Shown here in pieces: positions 15,989 through 23,638 of a stretch of DNA of 64,000 bases. This stretch comes from Lawsonella sp012842085. GTDB lineage: Bacteria > Actinomycetota > Actinomycetes > Mycobacteriales > Mycobacteriaceae. The first letter of the stretch is position 1. Each line of letters starts with the position of its first letter. The stretch covers positions 310,001 through 374,000 of the forward strand of contig DAINXV010000001.1 of NCBI GenBank assembly GCA_036749735.1. The letters run 5' to 3'. Position numbers and translations under genes: made by a program. A model generated the notes under the pieces. The model had not been told where the DNA came from. It searched no databases and saw nothing but the letters and a program-made list of their open reading frames with translations.

Positions 15989-17248
15989 GTGTCCGAATCT
16001 AACTCTGCCACCGCAGCTAGTCGCGTCACACCTGAACGACGCACCCCACTCGACATAGCGATTGCTCTTGCCCTCGTTATTGTCGTGGTGGTGGCCGGTG
16101 TCGTCTTGTGGCGCACAGGTTCGGCGCACAATTCCACTCTGGAGGTGCACGGGGAAGCCACCCGTGCACCTGCTATTACGCGGGAACCCATCGCTCTCAA
16201 AAATGCGTGGACCGTTGCTAGCCCTATCACTGCTAGCCCCTTCCAACGGGGCGTTCTCACTGCCGGAACTGCGGTAATAGTGGGCGATACCCATACCGTA
16301 AAAGGACTAGACCCCATCACCGGCTCCCCCGTGTGGACATACCAACGGGACAGATCCCTATGCGCACTAGAAACCGCATGGGGTAATGCCATAACGGTGT
16401 GGGACTATGACAATGGCTGCGGTGAAGTCGTGTCAATTAAAGGCGCCACCGGCGAATATGGCCCAATGCGCTCCTGGAACGCAACTACACCGCGCCGCAT
16501 TCTCACCGGTGGAAACCACATCATTTCCTATGGCCCCAACCAGTTGGAAGTGTGGCGCTCCGACATGGTGCGCACACTTATCCTCGGATACCATCAAGCA
16601 CCGCTGCAACCGGCACATAAAAACCGCACCATCTGTGAAATTTTGGACGCGGAAGAAAATGAGTCAACCCTCGGTGTTGTAGAGAAATGTCCGGGAGATG
16701 ACGGCTTGCGTTTAAGCATTTATAACGCGGTGCCAGATGAAGATGTTGAACCGGAATTGCTGGGAACCCTGAAACTCAATGCGACACGGGTCGATGTCAT
16801 TGGCATAACCAAAACACAAGCCCTTCTCTATGCAGAGAGCCCAAACCCAGAACTTTTGATCGTGTCGCGCAGTGGCCGAATAACATCCCGCGAAACGGTG
16901 GCACAAGCAACGAGCCTGCACCGGCCGGTGTTAAGAACCGACAAATCCCTTTTCTGGTCGGATGGAAGCCGCCTCTACAATTTTTCCCGCACTGACTTCA
17001 CCCAACGCTGGATCATGAATGGTGCAGTGGGAGTTCCCGGTGTGCTATCGAGTCTCGAAAACTCTCCCAACTGGCTTTTAGTTCCTGTAAAAAACGCTAT
17101 CGCGGTAGTAAACGGCAGGAATGGAAGTGAAGTTCGGTTATTACCAGTGGGAGGCCCTGCTATCAGCAGAATCGTTGTTTTTGGCGGCATGATTATTGCG
17201 CAACAAGACACGCAGGTAAGGGCATTTCGCCCAATATTTGATGACTAG
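15989..17248 (+). CDS. Membrane-anchored beta-propeller protein (Rv3212-like)
   Basis: This 419-residue protein has a short cytosolic N-terminus, one TM segment at about residues 20-41 (DIAIALALVIVVVVAGVVLW) and a large extracytoplasmic part. That part contains PQQ/WD-like propeller motifs such as VKGLDPITGSPVWTYQRD and YNFSRTDFTQRWIMNGAV, plus scattered cysteines. It follows rhlE as Rv3212 does in M. tuberculosis. The function is not established; an envelope scaffold or sensor role is a guess from the fold. It starts with GTG and probably lacks a leader. Confidence 0.75.
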   Translation: MSESNSATAASRVTPERRTPLDIAIALALVIVVVVAGVVLWRTGSAHNSTLEVHGEATRAPAITREPIALKNAWTVASPITASPFQRGVLTAGTAVIVGDTHTVKGLDPITGSPVWTYQRDRSLCALETAWGNAITVWDYDNGCGEVVSIKGATGEYGPMRSWNATTPRRILTGGNHIISYGPNQLEVWRSDMVRTLILGYHQAPLQPAHKNRTICEILDAEENESTLGVVEKCPGDDGLRLSIYNAVPDEDVEPELLGTLKLNATRVDVIGITKTQALLYAESPNPELLIVSRSGRITSRETVAQATSLHRPVLRTDKSLFWSDGSRLYNFSRTDFTQRWIMNGAVGVPGVLSSLENSPNWLLVPVKNAIAVVNGRNGSEVRLLPVGGPAISRIVVFGGMIIAQQDTQVRAFRPIFDD

Positions 17249-17434
17249 ATGAGAGTCAAATCAGTCAATAGTCACAATTTTTATTGTTAACCATTTGGAA
17301 ACTGTGCTGAGGATTAGTCCCCAGAACCCCAGTGAAGGTCATTTAAGGAAATTGTAGTTAACCAGCAGAAATAATGACTTTTAGGGTTTAACCCTTCCCC
17401 CAATAAAGTGGTGCCCATCACGGCAATAAAGTTT
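17249..17434. other. Intergenic stretch before the whiB1 promoter
   Basis: AT-rich, with no open frame of interest. It contains the near-palindrome AGGGTT-T-AACCCT at 17383-17395, which could be a protein-binding site. I see no strong terminator for the upstream gene. Confidence 0.4.
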
Positions 17435-17450
17435 TGTGTATTTCGTCACA
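17435..17450 (+). promoter_or_regulatory. CRP-like binding site upstream of whiB1
   Basis: TGTGTATTTCGTCACA matches the CRP consensus TGTGA-N6-TCACA at nine of ten positions. Its centre lies about 62 bases before the likely transcription start, a class I activator spacing. In M. tuberculosis whiB1 is a known CRP (Rv3676) target, which supports the call. Confidence 0.7.
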
Positions 17451-17466
17451 TTAAAGAAAAAATCTC

Positions 17467-17500
17467 TTGACATTCAACTTAATCGTGACAAGATGATACA
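17467..17500 (+). promoter_or_regulatory. whiB1 core promoter
   Basis: A consensus -35 TTGACA at 17467-17472 is followed 19 bases later by GATGAT (17492-17497) as the most likely, weak -10. A weak -10 with a good -35 fits activator control. The transcript leader would be about 110 bases. Confidence 0.5.
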
Positions 17501-17612
17501 GGTGTGCGGCCGACAGCCGACTTTAAGACGTAACTCTCCTAGTTTATATCTAGAGATACGCAATTCCCAAAAACTTTTATGCAACACTTTGTAACTATTT
17601 GAGGAGCATTGA

Positions 17613-17867
17613 ATGGACTGGCGACATAAAGCTCTCTGCCGAGACGAGGATCCGGAACTTTTCTTCCCTGTAGGTAATTCCGGCCCCGCGCTCGCTCAGA
17701 TTGCCTGCGCAAAGCTAGTCTGCAATCGCTGCCCCGTTGCGAACCAATGCCTAGCCTGGGCCATCGAAACTGGTCAAGATGCCGGTGTCTGGGGCGGAAT
17801 GAGTGAAGACGAACGACGTGCCCTAAAGCGTCGCAAGGCTCGTGCCCGCTCCCGCAGCGCAGCGTAA
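17613..17867 (+). CDS. whiB1: Iron-sulfur transcription factor WhiB1
   Basis: WhiB1 is a small 4Fe-4S regulator, essential and NO-responsive in mycobacteria, that binds the C-terminal domain of the housekeeping sigma factor. The 84-residue protein carries the four cluster cysteines: C9 (HKALCRDEDP), C37 and C40 (KLVCNRCPVANQC), and C46. It also has the GVWGGMSEDER turn and a basic C-terminus KRRKARARSRS for DNA contact. GAGGAG precedes the ATG by seven bases. It has its own terminator and is probably monocistronic. Distinguished from WhiB2 by length and the HKALCRDEDPELFFP start. Confidence 0.95.
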   Translation: MDWRHKALCRDEDPELFFPVGNSGPALAQIACAKLVCNRCPVANQCLAWAIETGQDAGVWGGMSEDERRALKRRKARARSRSAA

Positions 17868-17909
17868 GTAGACAGCTGCTAAACACAAAAACACAACCCT
17901 AGCATTATT

Positions 17910-17937
17910 AAGGGCCCCACCTCTTGGTGGGGCCCTT
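17910..17937. terminator. Strong bidirectional terminator between whiB1 and the anti-sigma gene
   Basis: A perfect 12-base stem AAGGGCCCCACC/GGTGGGGCCCTT with a TCTT loop lies between two convergent genes. Confidence 0.8.
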
Positions 17938-17981
17938 AATATATCTGCACTAACTAACGGTCATGCTAGGCAACGGTCATA

Positions 17982-18458
17982 CTAGTTGTCGGTGTCATCA
18001 CCGTTCTCACAGTCAATATTGACGTTATGCAGCATAGCTTGCAGCTTTTCGCGCAACTCGGCAGGAGCATGTTGTCCACAGGCACGGCGCATCATTTCAC
18101 GCATCCGGCTCTCCATATTCAACAAGTCCGCGCAGCCGGGGCAGCGCTCAAGTTCCGCCCGCAGCTTCTCAATAAATTCGGGATCATCGCTTTCTTCCAA
18201 AGCACATTGAACGTCGTAAACAACCACCGAACAATCCAGTGAGTCGTACTCATCCACATTGGGATCGATCAGCGAATAGACGTGGTGCAAGGGACATTCC
18301 GGCTTGGTGGGGTTACCGGAACAACCAGTCACTTTGGATAGTGATGGACCACCCACAGCAGATATCCGCAACAGTTTTCCTACCTCGGATGCACTTTCTT
18401 GGGAATTCTTATTTTCAGATTGCATAAGGCTCTTATTAGCGTCGCTCGTTTTAATCAT
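17982..18458 (-). CDS. rshA: RshA/RsrA-like anti-sigma factor of SigH, atypical zinc motif
   Basis: This is the partner of SigH: its ATG overlaps the sigH stop, so the two are translationally coupled, as for sigR-rsrA. The C-terminal half aligns with RsrA: DCSVVVYD (C76, like RsrA C11), ERCPGC (C106 and C109, like C41 and C44) and MMRRACGQHAPAELREKL. Family members bind zinc with histidines four residues before the first and before the CxxC cysteines. Here those positions are D72 and E102. At 158 residues it is longer than the usual 90-105, with an N-terminal extension carrying C46 and C55. The redox cysteines are retained, so disulfide sensing is still plausible, but zinc binding is doubtful. 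Confidence 0.8.
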   Translation of the reverse strand: MIKTSDANKSLMQSENKNSQESASEVGKLLRISAVGGPSLSKVTGCSGNPTKPECPLHHVYSLIDPNVDEYDSLDCSVVVYDVQCALEESDDPEFIEKLRAELERCPGCADLLNMESRMREMMRRACGQHAPAELREKLQAMLHNVNIDCENGDDTDN

Positions 18459-19071
18459 CGTCGGACTCCGTTTCCCCGATTCCCCGCTGAGCGGCTAGTT
18501 CGGCGAGATCCTCACGAAGCTGTTTGCGGCCACGATGCAGTCGGGACATTACGGTACCGATTGGGGTATCCATAATTTCTGCGATTTCCTTATATGGCAT
18601 GCCTTCTACATCCGCGTAGTACACCACGGTCCGACGGTCTTCCGGAAGTCCCTGCAGCGCCGCCTGGATGGTGGCATTGGGAAGCATCTCTAATGCTTCA
18701 ACTTCTGCAGAGCGCAACCCTGTCGCGTGGTGGTTGGCCACTTCAGCTACCTGCGCATCAGTCATTTCTTCAGCCGGTGAATGATGAGGCCGACGTTGCT
18801 TTTTGCGGTACGCATTAATGTACGTGTTCGTCATAATGCGGTATAGCCATGCCTTCAGATTTGTACCTGGCTTATAGGAAGCAAAGGAAGAAAAAGCCTT
18901 AGCAAAAGTTTCCTGAACAAGATCCTCGGCATCCGTAGGATTCCGAGTCATTCCTAGCGCAGCACCATACAACTGATCCAGCATTGGCAGTGCATCGCGT
19001 TCAAAACGCGCCGCAAGTTCCGCAGGACTTTCAGCAGAACGAACAGGAGCCGATGAAGAAGTAACTGTCAT
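18451..19071 (-). CDS. sigH: ECF sigma factor SigH (SigR-type, thiol-oxidative stress)
   Basis: SigH directs RNA polymerase to thioredoxin, mycothiol and chaperone genes after thiol oxidation or heat. The 206-residue protein has region 2 (LYGAALGMTRNPTDAEDLVQ, then FAKAFSSFASYKPGTNLKAW, LYRIMTNTYINAYRKKQR) and region 4 (LPEDRRTVVYYADVEGMPYKEIAEIMDTP, IGTVMSRLHRGRKQLREDL). The region 2-4 linker is short, as expected for an ECF factor. A SigH-type promoter lies directly upstream, so positive autoregulation is likely. Position next to whiB1 and the anti-sigma gene matches M. tuberculosis and Corynebacterium. Confidence 0.94.
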   Translation of the reverse strand: MTVTSSSAPVRSAESPAELAARFERDALPMLDQLYGAALGMTRNPTDAEDLVQETFAKAFSSFASYKPGTNLKAWLYRIMTNTYINAYRKKQRRPHHSPAEEMTDAQVAEVANHHATGLRSAEVEALEMLPNATIQAALQGLPEDRRTVVYYADVEGMPYKEIAEIMDTPIGTVMSRLHRGRKQLREDLAELAAQRGIGETESDDD

Positions 19072-19102
19072 AAACCCTTCTTTATTAGACAGCTAAAGCT
19101 GT

Positions 19103-19129
19103 AACGGGCAGAAACTAAAGCTAGGTTCC
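19103..19129 (-). promoter_or_regulatory. SigH-type autoregulatory promoter
   Basis: Read on the minus strand, GGAAC (19129-19125), 19 bases, then GTT (19105-19103). This fits the SigH/SigR consensus GGAAY-N18/19-GTT and would start transcription about 25 bases before sigH. A second GGAAC lies further upstream without a well-spaced GTT. Confidence 0.6.
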
Positions 19130-19392
19130 ACCCTACTAGCAAACTCTCGCTTATAGCGAACAAAGGTTCCTGACAAGGACCAAAACCCACACTTTTTTAC
19201 TTAGGTTTTCTCGGTCGCAAACTCGCAAATTCCAACTCTTCACTTGTGTTGATGATCGAGCTTTAAAAACGCCTGACTCGTCACCTCCTTAAAAAGGTTC
19301 TATAGCGTCAAACCAACTAATCCGAAAAGGTATTCCAATAAGTAAGAAATGTTGCCAAAAGCGAGCAGCATGCTCCCCTACAGGGGTGCAGT
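19130..19392. other. Intergenic region between sigH and ybaK
   Basis: No gene is seen. It holds a small palindrome TCGCT-TAT-AGCGA at 19147-19159 and, near the right end, the short inverted repeat CCCC-TACA-GGGG just before the ybaK promoter. Confidence 0.4.
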
Positions 19393-19398
19393 TACACT
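19393..19398 (+). promoter_or_regulatory. -10 element of a leaderless promoter for ybaK
   Basis: TACACT, six bases, then ATG at 19405, with no ribosome-binding site between them. Confidence 0.6.
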
Positions 19399-19404
19399 CG
19401 AATT

Positions 19405-19914
19405 ATGAGTAAAAGCGTCTCCACACCAGCTCTCAAAACTGTGCAAGAAGCTGGCATTCCGTTTGAGGTATATACCTACGACAATCTGTCCTCCGATTAT
19501 GGAGCCGAAGCAGCGGACGTGCTGGTGGAAAAACTGGGTATCTCCCCACTACAGATCTATAAAACCCTTGTTATCGAATTGCATCAGCAGCGAAGTGGCC
19601 AGCAATCAGACCTAGCGGTTGCCATTATTCCGGTGCCGGCAAAACTGGATTTAAAGAAAACTGCCCGCCAATTCGGGGCAAAGAAGGCCACCATGGCGCG
19701 CATAAAAGATGCGGAAACCACTACTGGCTACGTTGCGGGCGGAATCTCCCCCTTCGGGCAACGCCGTCCACTCCCCACACTCCTAGACACTAGTGCATTG
19801 CAGTGGGAGAAAATCTACGTATCCGCAGGTAAAAGAGGCTGGGACATCGAAGTCGCCCCAACAGATCTTATGCAGATAATCGCATGTGAGACAGCAAATT
19901 TAAAGGCAGATTAA
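19405..19914 (+). CDS. ybaK: Cys-tRNA(Pro)/Cys-tRNA(Cys) deacylase YbaK/EbsC
   Basis: This trans-editing enzyme hydrolyses cysteine mischarged on tRNA-Pro. The 169-residue single-domain protein has the YbaK layout: the N-terminal TPALKTVQEAGIPFEVYTYD, the catalytic-site lysine strand in ISPLQIYKTLVIEL, then AIIPVPAKLDLKKTARQFGAKKA, and the conserved TGYVAGGISPFGQRRPLPT. The last motif is diagnostic of the family. The length is normal. It is a single gene between sigH and the ABC pair and is probably a leaderless transcript. Confidence 0.93.
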   Translation: MSKSVSTPALKTVQEAGIPFEVYTYDNLSSDYGAEAADVLVEKLGISPLQIYKTLVIELHQQRSGQQSDLAVAIIPVPAKLDLKKTARQFGAKKATMARIKDAETTTGYVAGGISPFGQRRPLPTLLDTSALQWEKIYVSAGKRGWDIEVAPTDLMQIIACETANLKAD

Positions 19915-20003
19915 CCTTTTACAAAGTAAGCCATTTGAGTTTCCATAGTTTTAGCGACAAGGTGTCGCGCTTGCCTAAAAATTAGTTTATAGTGTTGCTG
20001 TAG

Positions 20004-20022
20004 TTAGGTATCCCTAAGCTAA
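20004..20022. promoter_or_regulatory. IdeR/DtxR iron box upstream of the ABC pair
   Basis: TTAGGTATCCCTAAGCTAA matches the 19-base IdeR/DtxR consensus TTAGGTTAGSCTAACCTAA at about 15 positions, with both outer half-sites nearly intact. A probable -10 TATAGT lies at 19988-19993, so the box overlaps the transcription start and would block transcription when iron is plentiful. Confidence 0.65.
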
Positions 20023-20035
20023 GTCAAGGATTTTT

Positions 20036-21778
20036 ATGGGGCACAAACGCAGCACAATACCCGCCTATCCCATGGGCACACGACAAGGAAAACTCATCAT
20101 CCGATTGTCGGTCATCCTCGGCATCCTTACGACAGCCTTCACCGGCGGAACATTTGTTCTCATTGGCACTATGGTCGATGCTGCCACCCAAGGAAACCCA
20201 CTATCCACTGGTCGCATAGTAGCCGCCTTCATCTTGGCCACACTTGCCGCATTAACAGTGGGACTCAGCCTCTACATCGCACAAAGCTCAGCAGCCAAAG
20301 AGGAACTCCAACTCCGTCACCGCCTAGTAGAACATCTACTGGATTTGGGTACACAAGAACGTAGTGCCGAAAGAACTGGCAGCATTGTCAGCCTGCTCAC
20401 CGATGATGTTGAACGAATCGCATTTTATCGACAAACATTTATCGGCCCCATGATCGGCTCCATGCTGGCGCCCATTGTCACTATCGTCATCATTGGCGCT
20501 ACCGTGGACTGGAAAATCGCCGGCTGGCTGGCGCTAGTGATACCTTTCGTACCGCTATTCATTGTTAGCTTTGAAGTCATTTTTCGGAAAGTATCCGGCA
20601 AAACTGTCAGCGCCCGCCGGTTACTATCTGCCCAGTATCTCGATGCCATCCAAGGCCTCACCACGCTGCGCACCTTCCGTGCCGCCAAACGCACCGCACG
20701 CCAGCTGGAAGAAATAGGAGAAACCAACCGAGTCAGCATGATGCGCATGCTTTTCGGAAACCAACTCGTAATTTTGGTAGTTGACGCAGTTTTTTCGCTT
20801 GCCATGATCACTCTCGCCACATTCTTGGCGTATGTAGCTCTCCGCAATGGCAGCATCTCCATCGGACAAGCGGTGGCGGTGGTACTGCTCTCCACTCTTA
20901 TGCTGGAACCGCTGGACCGAATTGGCCAATTCTTCTACGTCGGGATGGGTGGCCTTGCCGCCCAACGCAAAGCCCGCGCCTTCCTCCACGAAAAACCCGC
21001 CTACCGCCTCATTTCGGAAGAAAAGCGCGCCCATGGTGACAACGCCCACGCAGCTGCAGTAGCTGCCGCTACACCCGGTGCAATCACCATGCACGACGTC
21101 ACCTTCAGCTACGGTTCCGAAGACGATGCTCGCACTGTCCTGAAAGATGTGAACCTCACCATTAAACCCGGTGAACACGTCGGTTTGGTGGGTACCTCCG
21201 GCGGCGGTAAATCGACTTTAGCGGGTCTGGTACTTGGCGATCTGGTACCCCGCACAGGCTCTGTCACCGTGGACGGCAGAGTGGTTGCGGATGTTCCGGC
21301 CGCCGATATTCGCCTTGGCACTGCCGCCGTCAACCAAACAACCTGGCTTTTTACCGGCACTTTGGCCGATAATCTGCGGATAGCTAAACCCAACGCCACC
21401 ACCAAAGAAATGTGGGATGCGTTGGAGCAGGCAGCCCTTGCCGACGAAGTCCGCTTAATGCCCAACAATCTGGATACAGAGGTGGGTGAGCGCGGCTACT
21501 CCCTGTCTGGTGGACAAGCCCAGCGTTTGGCGATTGCCCGCGCAATCCTGGCAGATGCTCCCATCATGGTGTTCGACGAACCCACCTCCCATGTAGACAT
21601 CAATTCCGAAACCGCTATTTTGCAATCGCTGGAGAAAGTGGGACGCGGGAAAACAGTCCTCACCATTGCGCACCGCCCAACCGCATTGCGCGATGTGGAC
21701 CGCATCCTCACCCTGCAAGATGGCCAGTTAGTGAACACCACACCGCCGGCCACACACTCGGGACAGGAGGAAAACTAA
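20036..21778 (+). CDS. ABC transporter, fused permease-ATPase, subunit 1 of a heterodimer
   Basis: This 580-residue half-transporter has an N-terminal six-TM domain (residues about 20-310) and a C-terminal ATPase. Motifs are Walker A GTSGGGKST, signature LSGGQAQR, Walker B IMVFDEPTSHVD and the H-loop TIAHRP, all intact. The fold is that of ABC exporters, but the IdeR-type box directly upstream and the pairing with a second half-transporter resemble IrtAB, YbtPQ and CdtPQ, which import siderophores despite their exporter fold. No siderophore-reductase domain is fused to it, unlike IrtA. The substrate is inferred. AAGGA precedes the ATG. Confidence 0.82.
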   Translation: MGHKRSTIPAYPMGTRQGKLIIRLSVILGILTTAFTGGTFVLIGTMVDAATQGNPLSTGRIVAAFILATLAALTVGLSLYIAQSSAAKEELQLRHRLVEHLLDLGTQERSAERTGSIVSLLTDDVERIAFYRQTFIGPMIGSMLAPIVTIVIIGATVDWKIAGWLALVIPFVPLFIVSFEVIFRKVSGKTVSARRLLSAQYLDAIQGLTTLRTFRAAKRTARQLEEIGETNRVSMMRMLFGNQLVILVVDAVFSLAMITLATFLAYVALRNGSISIGQAVAVVLLSTLMLEPLDRIGQFFYVGMGGLAAQRKARAFLHEKPAYRLISEEKRAHGDNAHAAAVAAATPGAITMHDVTFSYGSEDDARTVLKDVNLTIKPGEHVGLVGTSGGGKSTLAGLVLGDLVPRTGSVTVDGRVVADVPAADIRLGTAAVNQTTWLFTGTLADNLRIAKPNATTKEMWDALEQAALADEVRLMPNNLDTEVGERGYSLSGGQAQRLAIARAILADAPIMVFDEPTSHVDINSETAILQSLEKVGRGKTVLTIAHRPTALRDVDRILTLQDGQLVNTTPPATHSGQEEN

Positions 21779-21779
21779 G

Positions 21780-23618
21780 ATGAAACGTCGCGAACTCGCC
21801 GGACACCTTATTGGCGTTACCAAACCTGTCCTGTGGCCACTGTTCTTCTCCAGCCTGGCACGCATAGTGGACCAGATTCTGGCCATCGTGCTACTTGCCG
21901 TGGGCGCTTGGGGTCTCACCACTATTGGTAGTGATCTTGCAGGCCCCTCCCCTGACGCCACTGCCATCAGCCATACCGCTGGCATCGTCTTTGGTTCCAT
22001 GGTGGGTATTGCACTCATCAAAGCGATCATGCGCTACCTTGAACAATTCCTGGGCCATCTAGTTGCTTTCCGCGCCTTGGAACTTCTACGAACCGACTTT
22101 TTCCGAAAAATCTGGCCCCAGGCCCCCGCCCTGCAACACACCACCAAATCCGGTGACCTGCTGGCCCGCGCCACCAAAGACAACGACCGGATTGAAGTGT
22201 TTTTCGCACACATGTGGGCACCAGCAGTCGCAGCGATAGTTGTTCCGGTTACCGCATTACTGTGGCTAGGGTTCGCCGTCAACGGCACACTCGCCCTTGT
22301 TATTGCGCCTTTTGTGGCACTAGCAGCATATGTTGTGCCTTTTGTTTACTCCGGCCCGGCGCATCGCGCAGCTCGCACCATGTTGCGGGTGCGAGGTGAC
22401 CTCACTCAACACATCACCGACACCACACAGGGAATGCGGGAAGTTTTGGGCTTCGCGTATGGTCCCCGGCGTTTGGCGGAAATGGATAAATTATCCGCTG
22501 CGGCTGGCCAGGCCGCATTGGCGAACCGTGTCACCTCCGCACTGCGCCGCACAGCCTGTGAAGCACTGCGGCTGCTAGCTGTCGTCACCACTGCAGTAGT
22601 GGGGGTCGGTTTGGTGCGTGACGGAGTCCTCGATATTCCCGCACTGTCGATTGCCATCACAGTGGCACTGGGTGTCTTTAGCTCTGCCCGCGGCACGGAG
22701 GACTTCGCGGATGATTTGGAGCGTTCCTTCGCAGCTGCCGAACGCATGATTACCGTCAAAGAACGCCCACCTTATGTGTCAGACACTGGCTCCACCATGC
22801 CGGAGGGCCGAATCGACAAAATCTCCTTCACCAATGTGAGTTTCAGCTACCCGGGTATTACCGATACGGTGCGCGATTTAGACCCCACAACTCCTAACAA
22901 GGATGCTTCTGTGGGTAAGAAAACTGCCCTCACTGATGTTTCGTTGGACTTCGCAGGCGGCAAACACACCGCGATTGTGGGGATTTCCGGATCGGGCAAA
23001 TCGACCCTGGTGCATCTGCTGCTGCGGCATTTCGACCCAGATACCGGAGAGATCACCATTAATGGAGTTCCCACCACGACGATCGCTCCCGACAATTTGC
23101 GAACCGAGGTAACGGAAGTAAGCCAACACAGCCACTTGTTCAACAACACGGTTGCTGAGAATCTGCGACTTGCGAACCCGAAGGCCACCGACGCTGAACT
23201 GTGGGAGGCCCTGCAGGTAGCGGGACTCGACCAGGATATCGCTCGTACTCCCCAAAAGCTCAACACGCGGGTGGGTGAATTCGGGACGGAACTATCGGGT
23301 GGACAAGTACAGCGGCTAACAATTGCGCGTGCTCTTCTTACCGATGCGAAAGTTTTTGTCCTGGACGAATATACGTCCCACCTCAATAGTGAACTTGCCG
23401 ATGAGGTTAGCGCCCGGGTGAAAGCAGCCCGCCCCGACGCCACCTTCATTGAGATCACCCACCAGCCGGCGAGTGCTTTACTGGCCGACCATATTGTGGT
23501 GATGGAAGCTGGCAGGATTGTGGAGCAAGGTACTCCGGCTGCACTGCAACAGCAGAAAGATAGCATCTTCAACCATCTTCTACAGCGCTGGAGTAGTAAC
23601 ACGTGTACTAATACATAA
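21780..23618 (+). CDS. ABC transporter, fused permease-ATPase, subunit 2 of a heterodimer
   Basis: This second half-transporter, 612 residues, starts one base after the stop of the first, with GGAGG inside the upstream coding end, so the two are one operon and very likely one complex. A TM domain occupies residues about 1-320. The ATPase has GISGSGKST, LSGGQVQR, VFVLDEYTSHLN and the H-loop histidine in IEITHQP. Both subunits keep the catalytic glutamate, so neither site is obviously degenerate. Substrate inferred from the iron box: ferric siderophore or a related compound. A multidrug or lipid exporter remains possible. Confidence 0.82.
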   Translation: MKRRELAGHLIGVTKPVLWPLFFSSLARIVDQILAIVLLAVGAWGLTTIGSDLAGPSPDATAISHTAGIVFGSMVGIALIKAIMRYLEQFLGHLVAFRALELLRTDFFRKIWPQAPALQHTTKSGDLLARATKDNDRIEVFFAHMWAPAVAAIVVPVTALLWLGFAVNGTLALVIAPFVALAAYVVPFVYSGPAHRAARTMLRVRGDLTQHITDTTQGMREVLGFAYGPRRLAEMDKLSAAAGQAALANRVTSALRRTACEALRLLAVVTTAVVGVGLVRDGVLDIPALSIAITVALGVFSSARGTEDFADDLERSFAAAERMITVKERPPYVSDTGSTMPEGRIDKISFTNVSFSYPGITDTVRDLDPTTPNKDASVGKKTALTDVSLDFAGGKHTAIVGISGSGKSTLVHLLLRHFDPDTGEITINGVPTTTIAPDNLRTEVTEVSQHSHLFNNTVAENLRLANPKATDAELWEALQVAGLDQDIARTPQKLNTRVGEFGTELSGGQVQRLTIARALLTDAKVFVLDEYTSHLNSELADEVSARVKAARPDATFIEITHQPASALLADHIVVMEAGRIVEQGTPAALQQQKDSIFNHLLQRWSSNTCTNT

Positions 23619-23626
23619 AGAACTGC

Positions 23627-23632
23627 GATAAT
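23627..23632 (+). promoter_or_regulatory. -10 element of a leaderless promoter for aroA
   Basis: GATAAT, six bases, then ATG at 23639, with no ribosome-binding site. It gives aroA a promoter separate from the ABC operon that ends 20 bases upstream. Confidence 0.6.
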
Positions 23633-23638
23633 GGCGTT

